Source: Alcaligenaceae bacterium (lineage in GTDB: Bacteria > Pseudomonadota > Gammaproteobacteria > Burkholderiales > Burkholderiaceae). From it: 16,045 nt of DNA. The DNA is taken from NCBI GenBank assembly GCA_947372575.1, contig CANBUF010000007.1, forward strand, positions 1 to 16,045, read 5' to 3'. The notes under the pieces were generated by a model. That model had not been told where the DNA came from. It made no database searches and saw only the letters and a program-made list of their open reading frames with translations. Below, in pieces: positions 7,801 to 16,045 of this stretch (its first letter is position 1; each line of letters opens with the position of its first letter). Position numbers and translations under genes: made by a program.

Positions 7801-9551
7801 AGTACCTGTCAAGTGCAGACCAGATCCAGATCAAAATGGCGCAGGGCGCCAAGCCTGGTGAAGGCGGGCAACTACCTGGGCACAAAGTTTCTGACTACAT
7901 CGCCAAGCTGCGTTGTTCAGTACCTGGCGTCGGGTTGATTTCTCCTCCACCGCATCACGACATTTATTCAATCGAAGATCTGGCGCAGTTGATCCATGAT
8001 CTAAAAAACGTCAATGATCGCGCATCGATTTCAGTCAAACTTGTTTCCGAACTGGGTGTGGGTACCGTGGCTGCAGGCGTAGCAAAAGCCAAAGCCGATC
8101 ACGTCACGATCTCTGGTCATGATGGCGGCACGGGCGCCTCACCGATCTCTTCGATCAAGCATGCCGGTACTCCCTGGGAGCTCGGCCTGGCCGAAACCCA
8201 GCAAACACTGGTACTCAACCAGTTGCGCAGCCGCATCCGTGTGCAGGCGGATGGCCAGATGAAAACCGGCCGCGACGTTGTGATCGGTGCGTTGCTGGGT
8301 GCGGATGAGTTTGGTTTTGCAACAGCGCCGCTGGTCGTTGAAGGCTGCATCATGATGCGCAAATGCCATCTCAACACCTGTCCAGTTGGCGTAGCCACAC
8401 AGGATCCCGTTTTGCGCCAGAAGTTCCAGGGCAAGCCAGAACACGTTGTGAACTACTTCTTCTTTGTCGCCGAAGAAGTCCGTGAAATCATGGCACAGTT
8501 GGGTATCCGTTCGTTTGATGAGCTGGTGGGTCGTGTCGACCTGATCGATACCCGTGCAGGGATCGAACATTGGAAAGCAGAGGGTCTGGACTTTAGTCGC
8601 GTGTTCTACCAGCCTGCGATTGAAGGTCCACGCCGTCAGATCGAGACGCAGGATCACGGACTCGAAGCCGCGCTGGATCACCAGCTGATTGCGCAAAGTC
8701 TGCCTGCCATTGAACGTGGTGAAAAAGTTTCGTTCATCACCCCTGTGCGTAACCGTAACCGTACGATCGGCACCATGCTGTCAGGCCGCGTGGCATCCAA
8801 GTACGGCGATCAAGGCTTACCCGACGATACGATTCATATCCAGTGCAACGGCACAGCAGGACAGAGTTTTGGTGCGTTCCTTGTGCATGGCATCACGCTC
8901 GACCTGGTCGGCGAGGGTAATGACTATGTCGGCAAAGGCTTATCGGGCGGTCGCATTATCGTACGCTCACCCAATGACTTCCGCGGTTTTGGACCGGATC
9001 ACATCATCGTAGGTAACACGGTACTGTATGGTGCAACCGCGGGCGAGGCGTATTTCAATGGCGTCGCTGGTGAGCGTTTTGCTGTGCGCAACTCAGGCGC
9101 AGCAACAGTGGTCGAAGGCACCGGTGATCATGGGTGCGAATACATGACTGGCGGCACCGTTGTTGTGCTGGGCCAGACAGGCCGGAACTTTGCTGCGGGT
9201 ATGTCCGGCGGCGTGGCTTATGTCTGGGATCCTGAGCACACCTTCAGCGAACGCTGCAATATGACAATGGTAGCCATCGAGCCGGTGTTGTCGAGCGCAG
9301 TACAAATGAAAGAACAGGGCATCGATATCTGGCATAGCCAGGGTCGCGGTGGCGAGCGTGAAACAGATGAAGCGATCTTGCGTCGCCTCGTTGAGAATCA
9401 TTTCCGCTTCACCGGAAGCTTCTGCGCACGCGACATGGTCAGTGACTGGGAAAGTGCGCGCAGCAAATTTGTGAAAGTAATGCCTGTCGACTATAAGCGC
9501 GCGCTCGGCGAAATGTGGCGCGCCGCCAACCCACAGCCCAAGGCTGCATAA
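4809..9551 (+). CDS. gltB: Glutamate synthase (NADPH) large subunit
   Basis: Encodes 1580 residues, normal for the bacterial alpha subunit. It transfers the amide nitrogen of glutamine to 2-oxoglutarate, giving two glutamates, using electrons received from GltD; this is the GOGAT half of ammonia assimilation in the cytoplasm. The N-terminal class II glutaminase domain starts at Cys40 ([10 protein letters not shown]), implying removal of a 39-residue propeptide. Typical domain segments follow, including [20 protein letters not shown] and [20 protein letters not shown]. The FMN synthase domain includes [29 protein letters not shown] and [20 protein letters not shown]. The [3Fe-4S] cysteines are C1180, C1186 and C1191 ([20 protein letters not shown]). 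The C-terminal GXXGXXXG beta-helix is present ([20 protein letters not shown]). The start at 4809 has GGAG six bases upstream, whereas the in-frame GTG at 4791 has none. gltD follows after 9 bases. Confidence 0.98.
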   Translation: MSTHPLNFFPTQTRTKPAVPAVGLPAAQGLYSPANEHDACGVGFVAHIKGNKSHSIVEQGLKILENLDHRGAVGADKLMGDGAGILIQIPDAFYRADMAKQHVTLPAPGEYGVAMVFLPKEIASRLACEQELERAVRAEGQVVLGWRDVPVDTEMPMSPAVRACEPVIRQLFIGRGADVMVPDALERKLYVIRKAASHAITAMGLAHGKEYFVPSASVRTVVYKGLLLANQVGAYYKDLADPLTVSAVALVHQRFSTNTFPAWPLAHPYRMIAHNGEINTVKGNFNWLRAREGKMQSAVLGEDLQKLYPIVYEGQSDTATFDNCLELLVMSGYSLAHAMMMMIPEAWEQHTHMDESRRAFYEYHAAMMEPWDGPAAVAFTDGRQIGATLDRNGLRPARYLITDDDMVIMASEAGTLPIPENRIVKKWRLQPGKMFLIDLEQGRIIDDTEIKSQLANSRPYRQWIDRLRVKLDSLPVPIDAAQHALKPAATLLDRQQAFGWTQEDYKFVLEVMAKSGEEAIGSMGNDAPLAILSDKSKPFYNYFRQLFAQVTNPPIDPIREQMVMSLVSFIGPKPNLLDINNVNPPLRLEITQPVLDSEEMDRLRGIAQITGDKFRSFALDITYPVAWGPDGIEARLAALCAKAVDAVHSGFNVLILTDRNVDSERVAIPALLATSAVHQHLIREGLRTNTGLVVETGSAREVHHFALLGGYGAEAIHPFLAIESLAAMTDQPEKAVKNYIKAIGKGLNKVMSKMGISTYMSYCGAQIFEAVGLRSSLVNKYFSGTSSTIEGIGIFEVAEEALRTHHAAFSSDPILANALETGGEYAYRVRGEDHMWTPDSIAKLQHATRANNYRTYKEYAQLINDQSRRHLTLRGLFEFKLDPARAIALDEVEPAKEIVKRFATGAMSLGSISTEAHSVLAVAMNRIGGKSNTGEGGEDQLRYRNELRTGKSGILKGATLASELGADVIVADVPLLAGDSMRSKIKQVASGRFGVSAEYLSSADQIQIKMAQGAKPGEGGQLPGHKVSDYIAKLRCSVPGVGLISPPPHHDIYSIEDLAQLIHDLKNVNDRASISVKLVSELGVGTVAAGVAKAKADHVTISGHDGGTGASPISSIKHAGTPWELGLAETQQTLVLNQLRSRIRVQADGQMKTGRDVVIGALLGADEFGFATAPLVVEGCIMMRKCHLNTCPVGVATQDPVLRQKFQGKPEHVVNYFFFVAEEVREIMAQLGIRSFDELVGRVDLIDTRAGIEHWKAEGLDFSRVFYQPAIEGPRRQIETQDHGLEAALDHQLIAQSLPAIERGEKVSFITPVRNRNRTIGTMLSGRVASKYGDQGLPDDTIHIQCNGTAGQSFGAFLVHGITLDLVGEGNDYVGKGLSGGRIIVRSPNDFRGFGPDHIIVGNTVLYGATAGEAYFNGVAGERFAVRNSGAATVVEGTGDHGCEYMTGGTVVVLGQTGRNFAAGMSGGVAYVWDPEHTFSERCNMTMVAIEPVLSSAVQMKEQGIDIWHSQGRGGERETDEAILRRLVENHFRFTGSFCARDMVSDWESARSKFVKVMPVDYKRALGEMWRAANPQPKAA

Positions 9552-9560
9552 GGAATTATC

Positions 9561-11027
9561 ATGGGAAAAATTACTGGTTTTCTCGAACTCGAGCGCCTCC
9601 AAGAGGGTGCAGAAGCTCCCAAAAATCGCCTGAAGCACTGGCGTGAATTTGTCCTGCACCTGACCGATGAACAAGCCGGTAAACAGGCTGCGCGCTGCAT
9701 GGACTGCGGCATCCCCTTTTGCAATACAGGATGCCCCGTCAACAATGTGATCCCTGACTGGAATGATCTGGTTTACAACCAGAACTGGCGTGGTGCGCTT
9801 GATGTCCTGCACTCGACAAATAATTTCCCCGAATTCACTGGTCGGATCTGCCCCGCGCCTTGCGAGGCAGCCTGTACCCTGAACATCAACGACGATGCAG
9901 TGGGAATTAAATCAATCGAGCACGCGATCATTGACAAGGGCTGGTCAGAAGGCTGGGTCACCCCTCAGCCCGCAGCAGCTAAAACAGGCAAGAAAGTTGC
10001 AGTCATAGGATCAGGGCCTGCAGGGCTCGCATGTGCTCAGCAACTCGGTCGCGCAGGCCATGACGTCACCGTATTCGAAAAGAATGACCGGGTCGGCGGC
10101 TTGCTGCGTTATGGCATTCCTGACTTCAAACTTGAAAAGTCACTCATTGACGCACGCATCAAGCAAATGCAAGCCGAAGGTGTTACCTTCAAGACATCCC
10201 ATTATGTCGGCGCTAGCACCGACGAATGGGCTGCTGGCCTGACCGTCAAAACACCCGAGGCGTTACAAAAAGAGTTCGATGCAATCGTGCTGACTGGCGG
10301 CTGCGAGACACCACGCGACCTACCTGTCACCGGTCGTGAACTTGACGGCGTGATGTATGCAATGGATTTTCTGCGCCCTCAGAATAAAGTCGTTGCTGGC
10401 GACAAGATTCCTGAACAAGTGCTGGCTAAAGGCAAGCACGTCGTGGTCATTGGCGGCGGCGATACAGGTTCGGATTGCGTGGGCACGAGCAACCGCCATG
10501 GCGCAATCGCCGTGACGCAGATCGAGCTGATGCCCCGCCCTCCTGAGAGCGAGAACAAGGCGATGACCTGGCCCTATTGGCCAGCCAAGCTGCGGACCTC
10601 TTCTTCTCACGAAGAAGGTGCCGATCGTGACTGGGCCATTACGACAAAAGCCATTGAAGGCAAAAATGGCAAAGTTGAAAAGCTCGTCGCCGCTCACGTT
10701 GAGTGGATCAAAGACGAAGCGACCGGTCAGATGAAGATGCAGGAAATCAAAGGCTCTGAATTTGACATCAAAGCCGACCTGATACTACTGGCGATGGGAT
10801 TTGTCGCACCCGTCAACAATGTTCTCAAGGCATTCGGTGTCGAACAGGACCCTCGTGGTAACGTTCGTGCGAATACGGATGACTACCGAAGCAACATCAG
10901 CAAAGTGTTTGCTGCAGGCGATATGCGACGCGGTCAGTCGTTAGTTGTCTGGGCGATCCGCGAAGGACGTCAGTGTGCACGTTCGGTCGATGAGTTCCTG
11001 ATGGGTTCTACCGTACTGCCACGTTAA
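9561..11027 (+). CDS. gltD: Glutamate synthase (NADPH) small subunit
   Basis: Encodes 488 residues, the beta subunit that oxidises NADPH and passes electrons through FAD and iron-sulfur clusters to GltB. The N-terminal cysteines for two [4Fe-4S] clusters are visible: C46, C49, C54 and C58 ([15 protein letters not shown]), then C97, C101 and C105 ([13 protein letters not shown]). The FAD-binding fold follows with [20 protein letters not shown] (146-165) and [18 protein letters not shown]. The NADPH-binding fold has [20 protein letters not shown] near residue 300, and the C-terminal FAD segment is [20 protein letters not shown]. It lies 9 bases after gltB, with AAGGA ahead of the ATG, and is almost certainly co-transcribed. 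No terminator separates it from the next gene. Confidence 0.98.
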   Translation: MGKITGFLELERLQEGAEAPKNRLKHWREFVLHLTDEQAGKQAARCMDCGIPFCNTGCPVNNVIPDWNDLVYNQNWRGALDVLHSTNNFPEFTGRICPAPCEAACTLNINDDAVGIKSIEHAIIDKGWSEGWVTPQPAAAKTGKKVAVIGSGPAGLACAQQLGRAGHDVTVFEKNDRVGGLLRYGIPDFKLEKSLIDARIKQMQAEGVTFKTSHYVGASTDEWAAGLTVKTPEALQKEFDAIVLTGGCETPRDLPVTGRELDGVMYAMDFLRPQNKVVAGDKIPEQVLAKGKHVVVIGGGDTGSDCVGTSNRHGAIAVTQIELMPRPPESENKAMTWPYWPAKLRTSSSHEEGADRDWAITTKAIEGKNGKVEKLVAAHVEWIKDEATGQMKMQEIKGSEFDIKADLILLAMGFVAPVNNVLKAFGVEQDPRGNVRANTDDYRSNISKVFAAGDMRRGQSLVVWAIREGRQCARSVDEFLMGSTVLPR

Positions 11028-11052
11028 TCGTAGAATCTGAGGAGAATGTCGC

Positions 11053-12042
11053 ATGAAATTATTGCATCAACTATTCAACGCCAGCCTGATTGCAACGCTT
11101 GCGGCATTCCCTCTGTTGCAAGCACATGCGCAGACCACACCAGAATGGCCCACCAAGAGCATTACCCTGATTGCAACGTATGCAGCTGGGGGGTCGGCCG
11201 ATACCAGAATGCGGTTACTGGCGCGCAAGCTCACAGACAAACTGGGACAGTCCGTCATTGTTGAAAACAAAGGCGGTGCGGGCGGCGTCATTGGTACGGC
11301 AGCGATTGCCAAGGCAGCGCCAGATGGCTACACCATTGGCTCAGGTAATCTCGCGCCACTTGCGGTCAATCAGTTTTTAATGAAAAAACTGCCTTATGAC
11401 CCTGCCCAGGACATCGCACCCATCATCCTGATCGAAAAAAGTCCGCTGGTCCTGAGCGTATCCAATAGCATGCCCGTCAAGACTCTGGGCGAGCTGATTG
11501 CACTGGCAAAAAAAGAACCTGGCAAGCTGACCTTTGGTTCTTCTGGTGTGGGAGGCGCACACCACCTTTCTGGTGAAATGTTTAGCGAAATAGCAGGCGT
11601 CAGCCTCGTGCATGTCCCTTACAAGGGTGGCTCTCCCGCCTCAACAGACCTGATGGCCGGTCATCTGAATATGATGTTTGAAATGGGTTATTCCGCCATG
11701 CCCTCGATTCAGGCAGGCAAAATCCGACCACTCGCGGTGACGTCCACCAAACGCCTGGCTCTTTTACCTGATGTGCCCACGATGGCAGAGTCAGGAGTGC
11801 CTGACTTCGAGTCCTATAACTGGCAAGGCATCATTGCGCCAGCAGGCACACCCGAACCGGTCATCGCCAAACTCAACAAAGTTCTCAACGAAATCCTACA
11901 AGATCCTGATGTGCTCAAGGCGATTGCAGATACCGCCAGTCAGCCAATCGGCGGGACTCCCGCGGAATTCGGACAGTTTATTTTGGCTGAACGCGCCAAA
12001 TGGGCAAAAGTCATCAAGTCTGCCGGCATTCAGCCCGAATAA
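11053..12042 (+). CDS. Bug-family (TctC-like) periplasmic substrate-binding protein
   Basis: Encodes 329 residues of the tripartite tricarboxylate transporter receptor (Bug) family, which is greatly expanded in Burkholderiales. Residues 1-26 are a Sec signal peptide ending AHA, with cleavage before Q27, so the mature protein is periplasmic. Family segments are YAAGGSADTRMRLLARKL, VIVENKGGAGGVIGTAAIAK, APDGYTIGSG, LPYDPAQDIAPI, SLVHVPYKGGSPASTDLMAG, RLALLPDVPTMAESGVPDF and WQGIIAPAGTPEPVIAKLNK. Members bind small carboxylates or amino acids, but the ligand cannot be read here. No TctA/TctB membrane genes are adjacent, so it is an orphan receptor, as is common in this family. It starts 25 bases after gltD with AGGAG 8 bases before its ATG and no terminator between, so co-transcription with gltBD is plausible and might point to a glutamate- or 2-oxoglutarate-like ligand. 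That link is inference. Confidence 0.93.
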   Translation: MKLLHQLFNASLIATLAAFPLLQAHAQTTPEWPTKSITLIATYAAGGSADTRMRLLARKLTDKLGQSVIVENKGGAGGVIGTAAIAKAAPDGYTIGSGNLAPLAVNQFLMKKLPYDPAQDIAPIILIEKSPLVLSVSNSMPVKTLGELIALAKKEPGKLTFGSSGVGGAHHLSGEMFSEIAGVSLVHVPYKGGSPASTDLMAGHLNMMFEMGYSAMPSIQAGKIRPLAVTSTKRLALLPDVPTMAESGVPDFESYNWQGIIAPAGTPEPVIAKLNKVLNEILQDPDVLKAIADTASQPIGGTPAEFGQFILAERAKWAKVIKSAGIQPE

Positions 12043-12133
12043 TCCCCACTTTCGTGGTCAGGGCTTTTTGTCACTCACGTGACCAGAGCTTTTGCTTCAG
12101 ATGCTACGAATCAGTATCCATACGGGTTAGCGC

Positions 12134-12170
12134 TACAATAGGCGGCTTGGGCGGCCATGGGTCGCCTATT
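12134..12170 (+). promoter_or_regulatory. Hairpin overlapping a candidate -10 box ahead of mlaF
   Basis: AATAGGCG (12137-12144) and CGCCTATT (12163-12170) form a perfect 8-bp inverted repeat with an 18-base loop, followed by a T-rich stretch (TCCTTTTGCTTTTT). On the upstream transcript it would look like a weak terminator. TACAAT (12134-12139) is a good -10 hexamer, but I find no clear -35 at 16-18 bases. Transcription starting there would begin within the loop, so the hairpin would form only in RNA reading through from the Bug gene. The gap from 12043 to 12204 holds nothing else clear; a weaker CCAC/GTGG hairpin at 12046-12054 precedes a T5 run. Confidence 0.4.
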
Positions 12171-12204
12171 TCCTTTTGCTTTTTATTTATCCCCTTGGTT
12201 CACC

Positions 12205-13038
12205 ATGCTTGCGCCCCCTTTACACCCCAGTGATGCGGTATTACGTCTTCAGGACGTAACGCTTGCCTATGCGAACTTCACTGTCTTAAGCAATATTTCT
12301 CTGGAAGTATTGCCAGGGCAGGTGGTTGCGATCATGGGTGGCTCGGGATCGGGTAAGACCACGCTCCTGCGGGCAGCGACCGGGCAGCTCCCGGCAGCCT
12401 CTGGCAAAGTAGAGGTGTTCGGTCAAGCACTGGCGCAAACAAGCAAAGAAGAACTACAGTCCTTACGCAAGCGCATGGGAGTATTGTTCCAGCAAGGTGC
12501 GTTGTTTACCGACCTCAACGTCTTTGAAAATGTGGCGTTTCCGTTGCGTGAACATTTGCAGCTACGTCCGGCAAAAATTCTCGAACGCGTACTGGATAAA
12601 CTCAATGCGGTCGGCTTGCGTGCGGCAGCACACCTTTCTGTGGCGCAGATTTCAGGTGGCATGTCACGTCGCGTGGCGCTCGCCCGGGCAGTTGTCATGG
12701 AGCCTGAACTGGTTTTCTATGATGAGCCCTTCGCAGGTCTCGACCCTATTTCACTGGGCATTACTGCCCGCCTGATTCGCAATCTCTCGGACCGACTGGG
12801 CTGTGCCTCGGTTGTGATCACTCACGACATTGCAGAGTCCTTTGCCATCGCGGATCAGGTGTACCTAGTCGGTCAGGGCGAGCTCAAAGCGCACGGATCA
12901 CCCGCCACGCTTGGTACATCGACGGACCCCTACGTTCAACAGTTTCTTCAAGGCCAGGCCGATGGCCCCGTACCTTTTGATTATCCCGTCACGCCTGCCT
13001 TCCAGGCGTGGCTGAATTCGCAACGGGGGCGCATATGA
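12205..13038 (+). CDS. mlaF: Mla phospholipid transporter ATP-binding protein MlaF
   Basis: Encodes 277 residues, the cytoplasmic ATPase of the MlaFEDB inner-membrane complex that moves phospholipids between the inner membrane and the periplasmic carrier. The ABC motifs are complete: Walker [10 protein letters not shown] (45-53), Q-loop LFQQGALF (94-101), signature [14 protein letters not shown] (149-162; the ISGGM form is usual for this family), Walker [14 protein letters not shown] (169-181) and the switch histidine VVITHD (203-208). A C-terminal extension (GPVPFDYP, 254-261) is typical of MlaF. The ATG at 12205 is favoured because the protein then begins shortly before the first beta strand. 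The ATG at 12157 would add 16 hydrophobic residues and lies in the hairpin loop. Neither start has a good ribosome site, so the start is uncertain. The stop overlaps the mlaE start (ATGA), suggesting translational coupling. Confidence 0.95.
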   Translation: MLAPPLHPSDAVLRLQDVTLAYANFTVLSNISLEVLPGQVVAIMGGSGSGKTTLLRAATGQLPAASGKVEVFGQALAQTSKEELQSLRKRMGVLFQQGALFTDLNVFENVAFPLREHLQLRPAKILERVLDKLNAVGLRAAAHLSVAQISGGMSRRVALARAVVMEPELVFYDEPFAGLDPISLGITARLIRNLSDRLGCASVVITHDIAESFAIADQVYLVGQGELKAHGSPATLGTSTDPYVQQFLQGQADGPVPFDYPVTPAFQAWLNSQRGRI

Positions 13039-13823
13039 GCAAACCCAATGGACGTATCCAGGGTCTCGGGCGAAGTATTCGTGTAAATATCACTGGCCTT
13101 GGTTTTTTTACCCGATTTTTTTTAACCTTGCTCAAACGTAGCAGCATCGTTTTCAAGCGCCCTGGACTCGTTTCGCAGCAAATCCACTTTATTGGCAATT
13201 ATTCCTTACTGATCATTGCCGTTTCTGGATTGTTTGTCGGCTTTGTGCTTGGGTTGCAAGGCTACTACACGCTCAATCGTTACGGCTCTGAACAAGCACT
13301 GGGTTTGCTTGTGGCGCTTTCGCTCACGCGCGAGCTTGGGCCCGTTATCACTGCCCTGCTCTTTGCAGGACGAGCCGGTACCTCGCTCACCGCAGAAATC
13401 GGACTGATGAAGGCTGGCGAACAACTGTCCGCGATGGAAGTCATGGCAGTGGATCCGATCCGGCGCGTGCTCGTTCCACGCTTCTGGGGAGGCGTGATCG
13501 CCATGCCGATTCTGGCGGCCGTCTTTTCGATGGTGGGGATTCTGGGTGGCTGGATGGTAGGTGTGCTGCTGATCGGCATCGACACTGGCGCCTTTTGGTC
13601 ACAGATGCAAAGTGGTGTCGATGTCTGGAAGGATATCGCCAACGGCGTCATTAAAAGCTTTATCTTTGGCATTGCTGTTACGTTGATCGCCCTGTACGAA
13701 GGCTGGCAGGCTCGTCCTACACCCGAGGGTGTCTCACACGCGACAACCCGAACCGTGGTGACCAGCTCTCTGGCAGTCCTTGGGCTTGATTTTCTACTGA
13801 CTGCACTGATGTTCAGCAACTGA
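13035..13823 (+). CDS. mlaE: Mla phospholipid transporter permease MlaE
   Basis: Encodes 262 residues, the integral membrane subunit of the Mla complex. Several membrane helices are visible, for example [20 protein letters not shown] (57-76). The hallmark MlaE/YrbE segments are present: [20 protein letters not shown] (100-119) followed by [20 protein letters not shown] (120-139), and [20 protein letters not shown] (221-240) near the end. The ATG at 13035 overlaps the mlaF stop by four bases (ATGA) and has a G-rich ribosome site (GGGGGC) just upstream; a GTG at 13008 in the same frame lies inside mlaF and is not preferred. T7 and T8 homopolymers lie within the first 30 codons. Confidence 0.95.
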   Translation: MSKPNGRIQGLGRSIRVNITGLGFFTRFFLTLLKRSSIVFKRPGLVSQQIHFIGNYSLLIIAVSGLFVGFVLGLQGYYTLNRYGSEQALGLLVALSLTRELGPVITALLFAGRAGTSLTAEIGLMKAGEQLSAMEVMAVDPIRRVLVPRFWGGVIAMPILAAVFSMVGILGGWMVGVLLIGIDTGAFWSQMQSGVDVWKDIANGVIKSFIFGIAVTLIALYEGWQARPTPEGVSHATTRTVVTSSLAVLGLDFLLTALMFSN

Positions 13824-13838
13824 TTCTGGAGCGACTAC

Positions 13839-14519
13839 ATGTCGAATGAAAAAAATGATTGGTGGGTGGGGCTTTTTGTACTGCTTGGAGCAGTGGCTTT
13901 GGCCTTCCTTGCTCTGCGTGCTGGTAATTTGAGTACATTTTCCTTTGCACCAACGTATAAGCTCTCAGCTAAATTCGACAATATTGGTGGGCTCAAAGTC
14001 CGTGCCCCGGTCAAAAGCGCGGGAGTTGTCGTAGGACGTGTCTCAGATATCAGCCTGGATGGCAAAACCTATCAGGCTATTGTGACGCTGCAAATGGAAA
14101 AAAACTTTGTCTTCCCGACCGACTCTTCGGCCAAAATACTGACCTCCGGATTGCTCGGGGAGCAGTATATTGGCATTGAGCCTGGAGGCGAAGATGTGAA
14201 CCTCGAAAACGGTAATACGATCCATATGACACAGAGCGCGATCGTGCTTGAAAGCTTGATCAGCCACTTCCTGTATGGAACAGCCGAAAAACAGGGTACC
14301 CCTGCGTCGGGATCTCCTTCGGCACCCGCTGCTTCAGGATCTGCTGCAGGACCCGCTGCCACAGCAGCGTCTGCTCCTGAGTCTGTATCAGTCACAAAAT
14401 CCGATTCTGCCGAGGCTCCAGCCCATCCGTCAGACAATGCACAAGTCGCACCTGCTCTTGCACCGTCCCAAAGCACCACGCCCGAAACTCCTGTCGTTAT
14501 ACCTGCAGCTAAACCATAG
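13839..14519 (+). CDS. mlaD: Mla MCE-domain protein MlaD with extended Ala/Pro/Ser-rich tail
   Basis: Encodes 226 residues. Residues 8-27 form the single membrane anchor (WWVGLFVLLGAVALAFLALR). Residues 37-117 form the MCE domain, which assembles into a hexameric ring in the periplasm and receives or delivers phospholipids; visible segments are AKFDNIGGLKVRAPVKSAGV (44-63) and LTSGLLGEQYIGIEPGGED (101-119). Residues 131-147 (TQSAIVLESLISHFLYG) are the hydrophobic helix expected to line the ring's central channel. After residue 150 comes a tail of about 75 residues made almost entirely of Ala, Pro, Ser and Thr with a few acidic residues and no predicted fold. E. coli MlaD is about 183 residues and lacks a tail of this size. 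GGAG lies upstream of the ATG, 15 bases after mlaE. Confidence 0.94.
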   Translation: MSNEKNDWWVGLFVLLGAVALAFLALRAGNLSTFSFAPTYKLSAKFDNIGGLKVRAPVKSAGVVVGRVSDISLDGKTYQAIVTLQMEKNFVFPTDSSAKILTSGLLGEQYIGIEPGGEDVNLENGNTIHMTQSAIVLESLISHFLYGTAEKQGTPASGSPSAPAASGSAAGPAATAASAPESVSVTKSDSAEAPAHPSDNAQVAPALAPSQSTTPETPVVIPAAKP

Positions 14520-14531
14520 GTCACGGTCACC

Positions 14532-15317
14532 ATGCCTGTCTCCAAGCTTCGAACGCTCTTCAGTGCCATCGCGTTGCTCACGCTCATGGGGTGCGCCACA
14601 CAGAAGGTCGGCCCGCCAAATCCTGCAGACCCTTGGGAGGCGTCCAATCGAGCCGTATACGAGTTCAACGACTCCATTGACAAAGCGTTTCTAAAACCAG
14701 TCGCCGAGGCCTATGCGTTTATCACTCCCCAGCCCGTGCGGACCTGTATCAATAATATTTTTCTGAATATTGGCGAAATCTGGTCGTTTGTGAATAGTTC
14801 GCTTCAGGGGCGGCATGAGGACGCCATCAATACCATGGGTCGCTTTTTGCTGAACACGACGATGGGGATTGGCGGCTGTTTTGATATTGCCAGCACGACG
14901 GGTGCCAAGAGGATTCCTAACGATTTTGGCGTCACGCTCGGCGTCTGGGGAATCAGTTCAGGTCCGTATATGGTCTTGCCGATTCTTGGCTCCACCACAC
15001 TCAGAGACGGTACCGGCAAAGTTGCAGATCTGTACGTCAATCAGGTCGAATATGGTCAGGCTGTACAAAATATCAATTTACGTAATTCGATTTATGGTTT
15101 TGAAGTGGTTGAGCGGCGCGAAGCCTTGCTGACCGTCACCGATACCGTTGATCGAACCGCGCTAGACTCCTACAGTTTTATTCGTGATGCATATTTGCAG
15201 CGACGCAATGCGCAAGTGCGCGGCGCCAATGCTGAAGCAGAAAAACTGCCCGACTATGAAAACTTTGCCGATGTACCTGCCGATGATCAGGCACTTGGCA
15301 TCGTTCCTAAAAAATAA
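14532..15317 (+). CDS. mlaA: Outer-membrane lipoprotein MlaA (VacJ)
   Basis: Encodes 261 residues. The signal peptide ends in the lipobox LMGC with Cys21 as the lipidated residue, and the +2 residue is Ala, consistent with outer-membrane sorting. MlaA removes mislocalised phospholipids from the outer leaflet of the outer membrane and hands them to MlaC. Family segments are DPWEASNRAVYEFNDSIDKA (33-52), FLLNTTMGIGGCFDIAS, IPNDFGVTLGVWGISSGPYM and LPILGSTTLRDGTG. The tail from about residue 235 is polar and probably disordered. The gene starts 12 bases after mlaD. In E. coli the equivalent gene is unlinked, whereas here it is inside the operon. Confidence 0.95.
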   Translation: MPVSKLRTLFSAIALLTLMGCATQKVGPPNPADPWEASNRAVYEFNDSIDKAFLKPVAEAYAFITPQPVRTCINNIFLNIGEIWSFVNSSLQGRHEDAINTMGRFLLNTTMGIGGCFDIASTTGAKRIPNDFGVTLGVWGISSGPYMVLPILGSTTLRDGTGKVADLYVNQVEYGQAVQNINLRNSIYGFEVVERREALLTVTDTVDRTALDSYSFIRDAYLQRRNAQVRGANAEAEKLPDYENFADVPADDQALGIVPKK

Positions 15318-15332
15318 ACTGGTCTCTTGCTC

Positions 15333-15971
15333 ATGATGACTTTATTTCGACTTATTAAATTTCCTGCACTCACGCTGCTCATCAGTTGCCTGTTTGGTCA
15401 GGTGTCTGCTGCCCAGACACCACCCGATCCAAACAGCGCACCCAATATATTTGTGCAGCAGGTGGCCGACCAGTCGATTGACGCACTTAAAAAGGACAGC
15501 GCGGTGCGCGCTGGGGATACCGCACGGATCAACCAGATCGTTGACGAAGTGCTACTGCCTTATGTGAATTTTGAAAAAACCACACGTCTTGCTGCCGGCA
15601 GATACTGGAAACAGGCGACACCTGAACAGCAAGCAGCTCTTGTCAAAGCGTTCCGTGCCACGCTTGGCCGGACATATAGCGGAGCCATGACAAAAATTGA
15701 TGACAATACCTCGTTAAAGACATTGCCATTCAGGGGTGATGCGGATGCCTCGGATGTGGTGGTGCGCGCGCAAGTCACGCAGAGCTCCAATACGCAGCCT
15801 ATCCAGCTCGACTATCGTCTCGAAAAGACGCCACAAGGCTGGAAAATTTACGATATCAATGTTGAAAATGTCTGGTTGATTGAAAATTATCGCAATCAGT
15901 TTTCACAACAAATCGGCCAGAATGGCATCGATGGTCTGATTTCTGCACTCAATCAGCGTAACCAAAAATAA
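15333..15971 (+). CDS. mlaC: Periplasmic phospholipid carrier MlaC
   Basis: Encodes 212 residues with a Sec signal peptide (1-26, ending VSA before A27). MlaC is the soluble carrier that moves phospholipids across the periplasm between MlaA and the MlaD ring. The family core is visible in LLPYVNFEKTTRLAAGRYWK (74-93), TPEQQAALVKAFRATLGRTY (96-115) and QGWKIYDINVENVWLIENYR (168-187). The ATG at 15333 was chosen; ATG 15336 and TTG 15327 are in frame and would change the product by one or two residues. The ribosome site is weak, and translation may depend on mlaA, which ends 15 bases upstream. Confidence 0.94.
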   Translation: MMTLFRLIKFPALTLLISCLFGQVSAAQTPPDPNSAPNIFVQQVADQSIDALKKDSAVRAGDTARINQIVDEVLLPYVNFEKTTRLAAGRYWKQATPEQQAALVKAFRATLGRTYSGAMTKIDDNTSLKTLPFRGDADASDVVVRAQVTQSSNTQPIQLDYRLEKTPQGWKIYDINVENVWLIENYRNQFSQQIGQNGIDGLISALNQRNQK

Positions 15972-16030
15972 AAACCCTGCGCGCATGCGTAGCCAATAGC
16001 GCCTCATCTCTGTAAAGCATCTCGCCCGTC

Positions 16031-16045
16031 ATGACTGCTGTTTCT
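16031..16045 (+). CDS. Possible start of mlaB (STAS-domain subunit), cut by the window edge
   Basis: An ATG at 16031 opens a frame (MTAVS) to the window end, 59 bases after mlaC, with no obvious terminator in between and no strong ribosome site. In related betaproteobacteria the small STAS-domain gene mlaB usually follows mlaC. The call rests on position only; five codons cannot identify a protein. Confidence 0.3.

Noticed and set aside
9093..9812. 239-residue minus-strand open frame across the gltB/gltD junction
   Set aside because: It is antisense to two highly conserved genes, crosses their junction, and its product looks like a reverse-frame translation without domains. The same applies to 4812-5429 and 8139-8696.
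12043..12090. Terminator after the Bug gene (CCAC-TTTC-GTGG, then GGGCTTTTTG; also GTCAC-TCAC-GTGAC)
   Set aside because: The stems are only 4-5 bp and the T-runs are poorly placed; I could not settle on one convincing structure, so it is mentioned only within the mlaF upstream feature.
15972..16030. GCGCATGCG palindrome after mlaC as a terminator
   Set aside because: The palindrome is short, lacks a loop and T-run, and sits where the operon probably continues into mlaB.

Overview
The window reads as chromosomal DNA of a betaproteobacterium, most likely Burkholderiales and probably Alcaligenaceae (Bordetella/Achromobacter/Advenella-like). This is inferred from three things: a Bug-family (Bordetella uptake gene) binding protein, a single mlaF-E-D-A-C operon with the lipoprotein gene inside it, and an rpoH gene preceded by a CIRCE operator. 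No database search was possible, so the genus is not fixed. I saw no tRNA, rRNA, CRISPR array, complete insertion sequence or phage gene.

Layout. Positions 1-1830 (minus) hold the N-terminal 610 codons of a CPA1-type cation/proton antiporter that runs off the left edge with a long cytoplasmic tail. Positions 1934-2815 (minus) hold rpoH, the heat-shock sigma factor, with a strong intrinsic terminator after it. In front of it lies a compact control region: a sigma-E-like promoter (2886-2913) directly abutting a perfect CIRCE element (2859-2885). Divergent from rpoH is a membrane-anchored SdiA-regulated-domain (YjiK-like) beta-propeller protein (2995-3939). Next comes a 230-residue relative of REP-associated tyrosine transposases (3961-4653) that has lost both the HUH motif and the catalytic tyrosine. 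An imperfect inverted repeat (4660-4720) of the kind that accompanies this transposase family follows it.

Positions 4809-11027 are gltB and gltD, the two subunits of NADPH-dependent glutamate synthase, both intact and 9 bases apart. A Bug-family periplasmic binding protein gene (11053-12042) follows 25 bases later, with no terminator in between, so it may belong to the gltBD transcript.

Positions 12205 to the right edge are the Mla (maintenance of outer-membrane lipid asymmetry) operon: mlaF (ATPase), mlaE (permease), mlaD (MCE ring protein with a long low-complexity tail), mlaA (outer-membrane lipoprotein), mlaC (periplasmic carrier), and probably the first codons of mlaB at the right edge. 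Together these would make a complete phospholipid route between the outer and inner membranes.

Most of the window is ordinary housekeeping DNA. The points most worth a second look are the integrated rpoH control region, the catalytically degenerate RAYT-like gene with its palindrome just upstream of gltB, the hairpin/promoter overlap before mlaF, the T-tracts at the start of mlaE and the MlaD tail.
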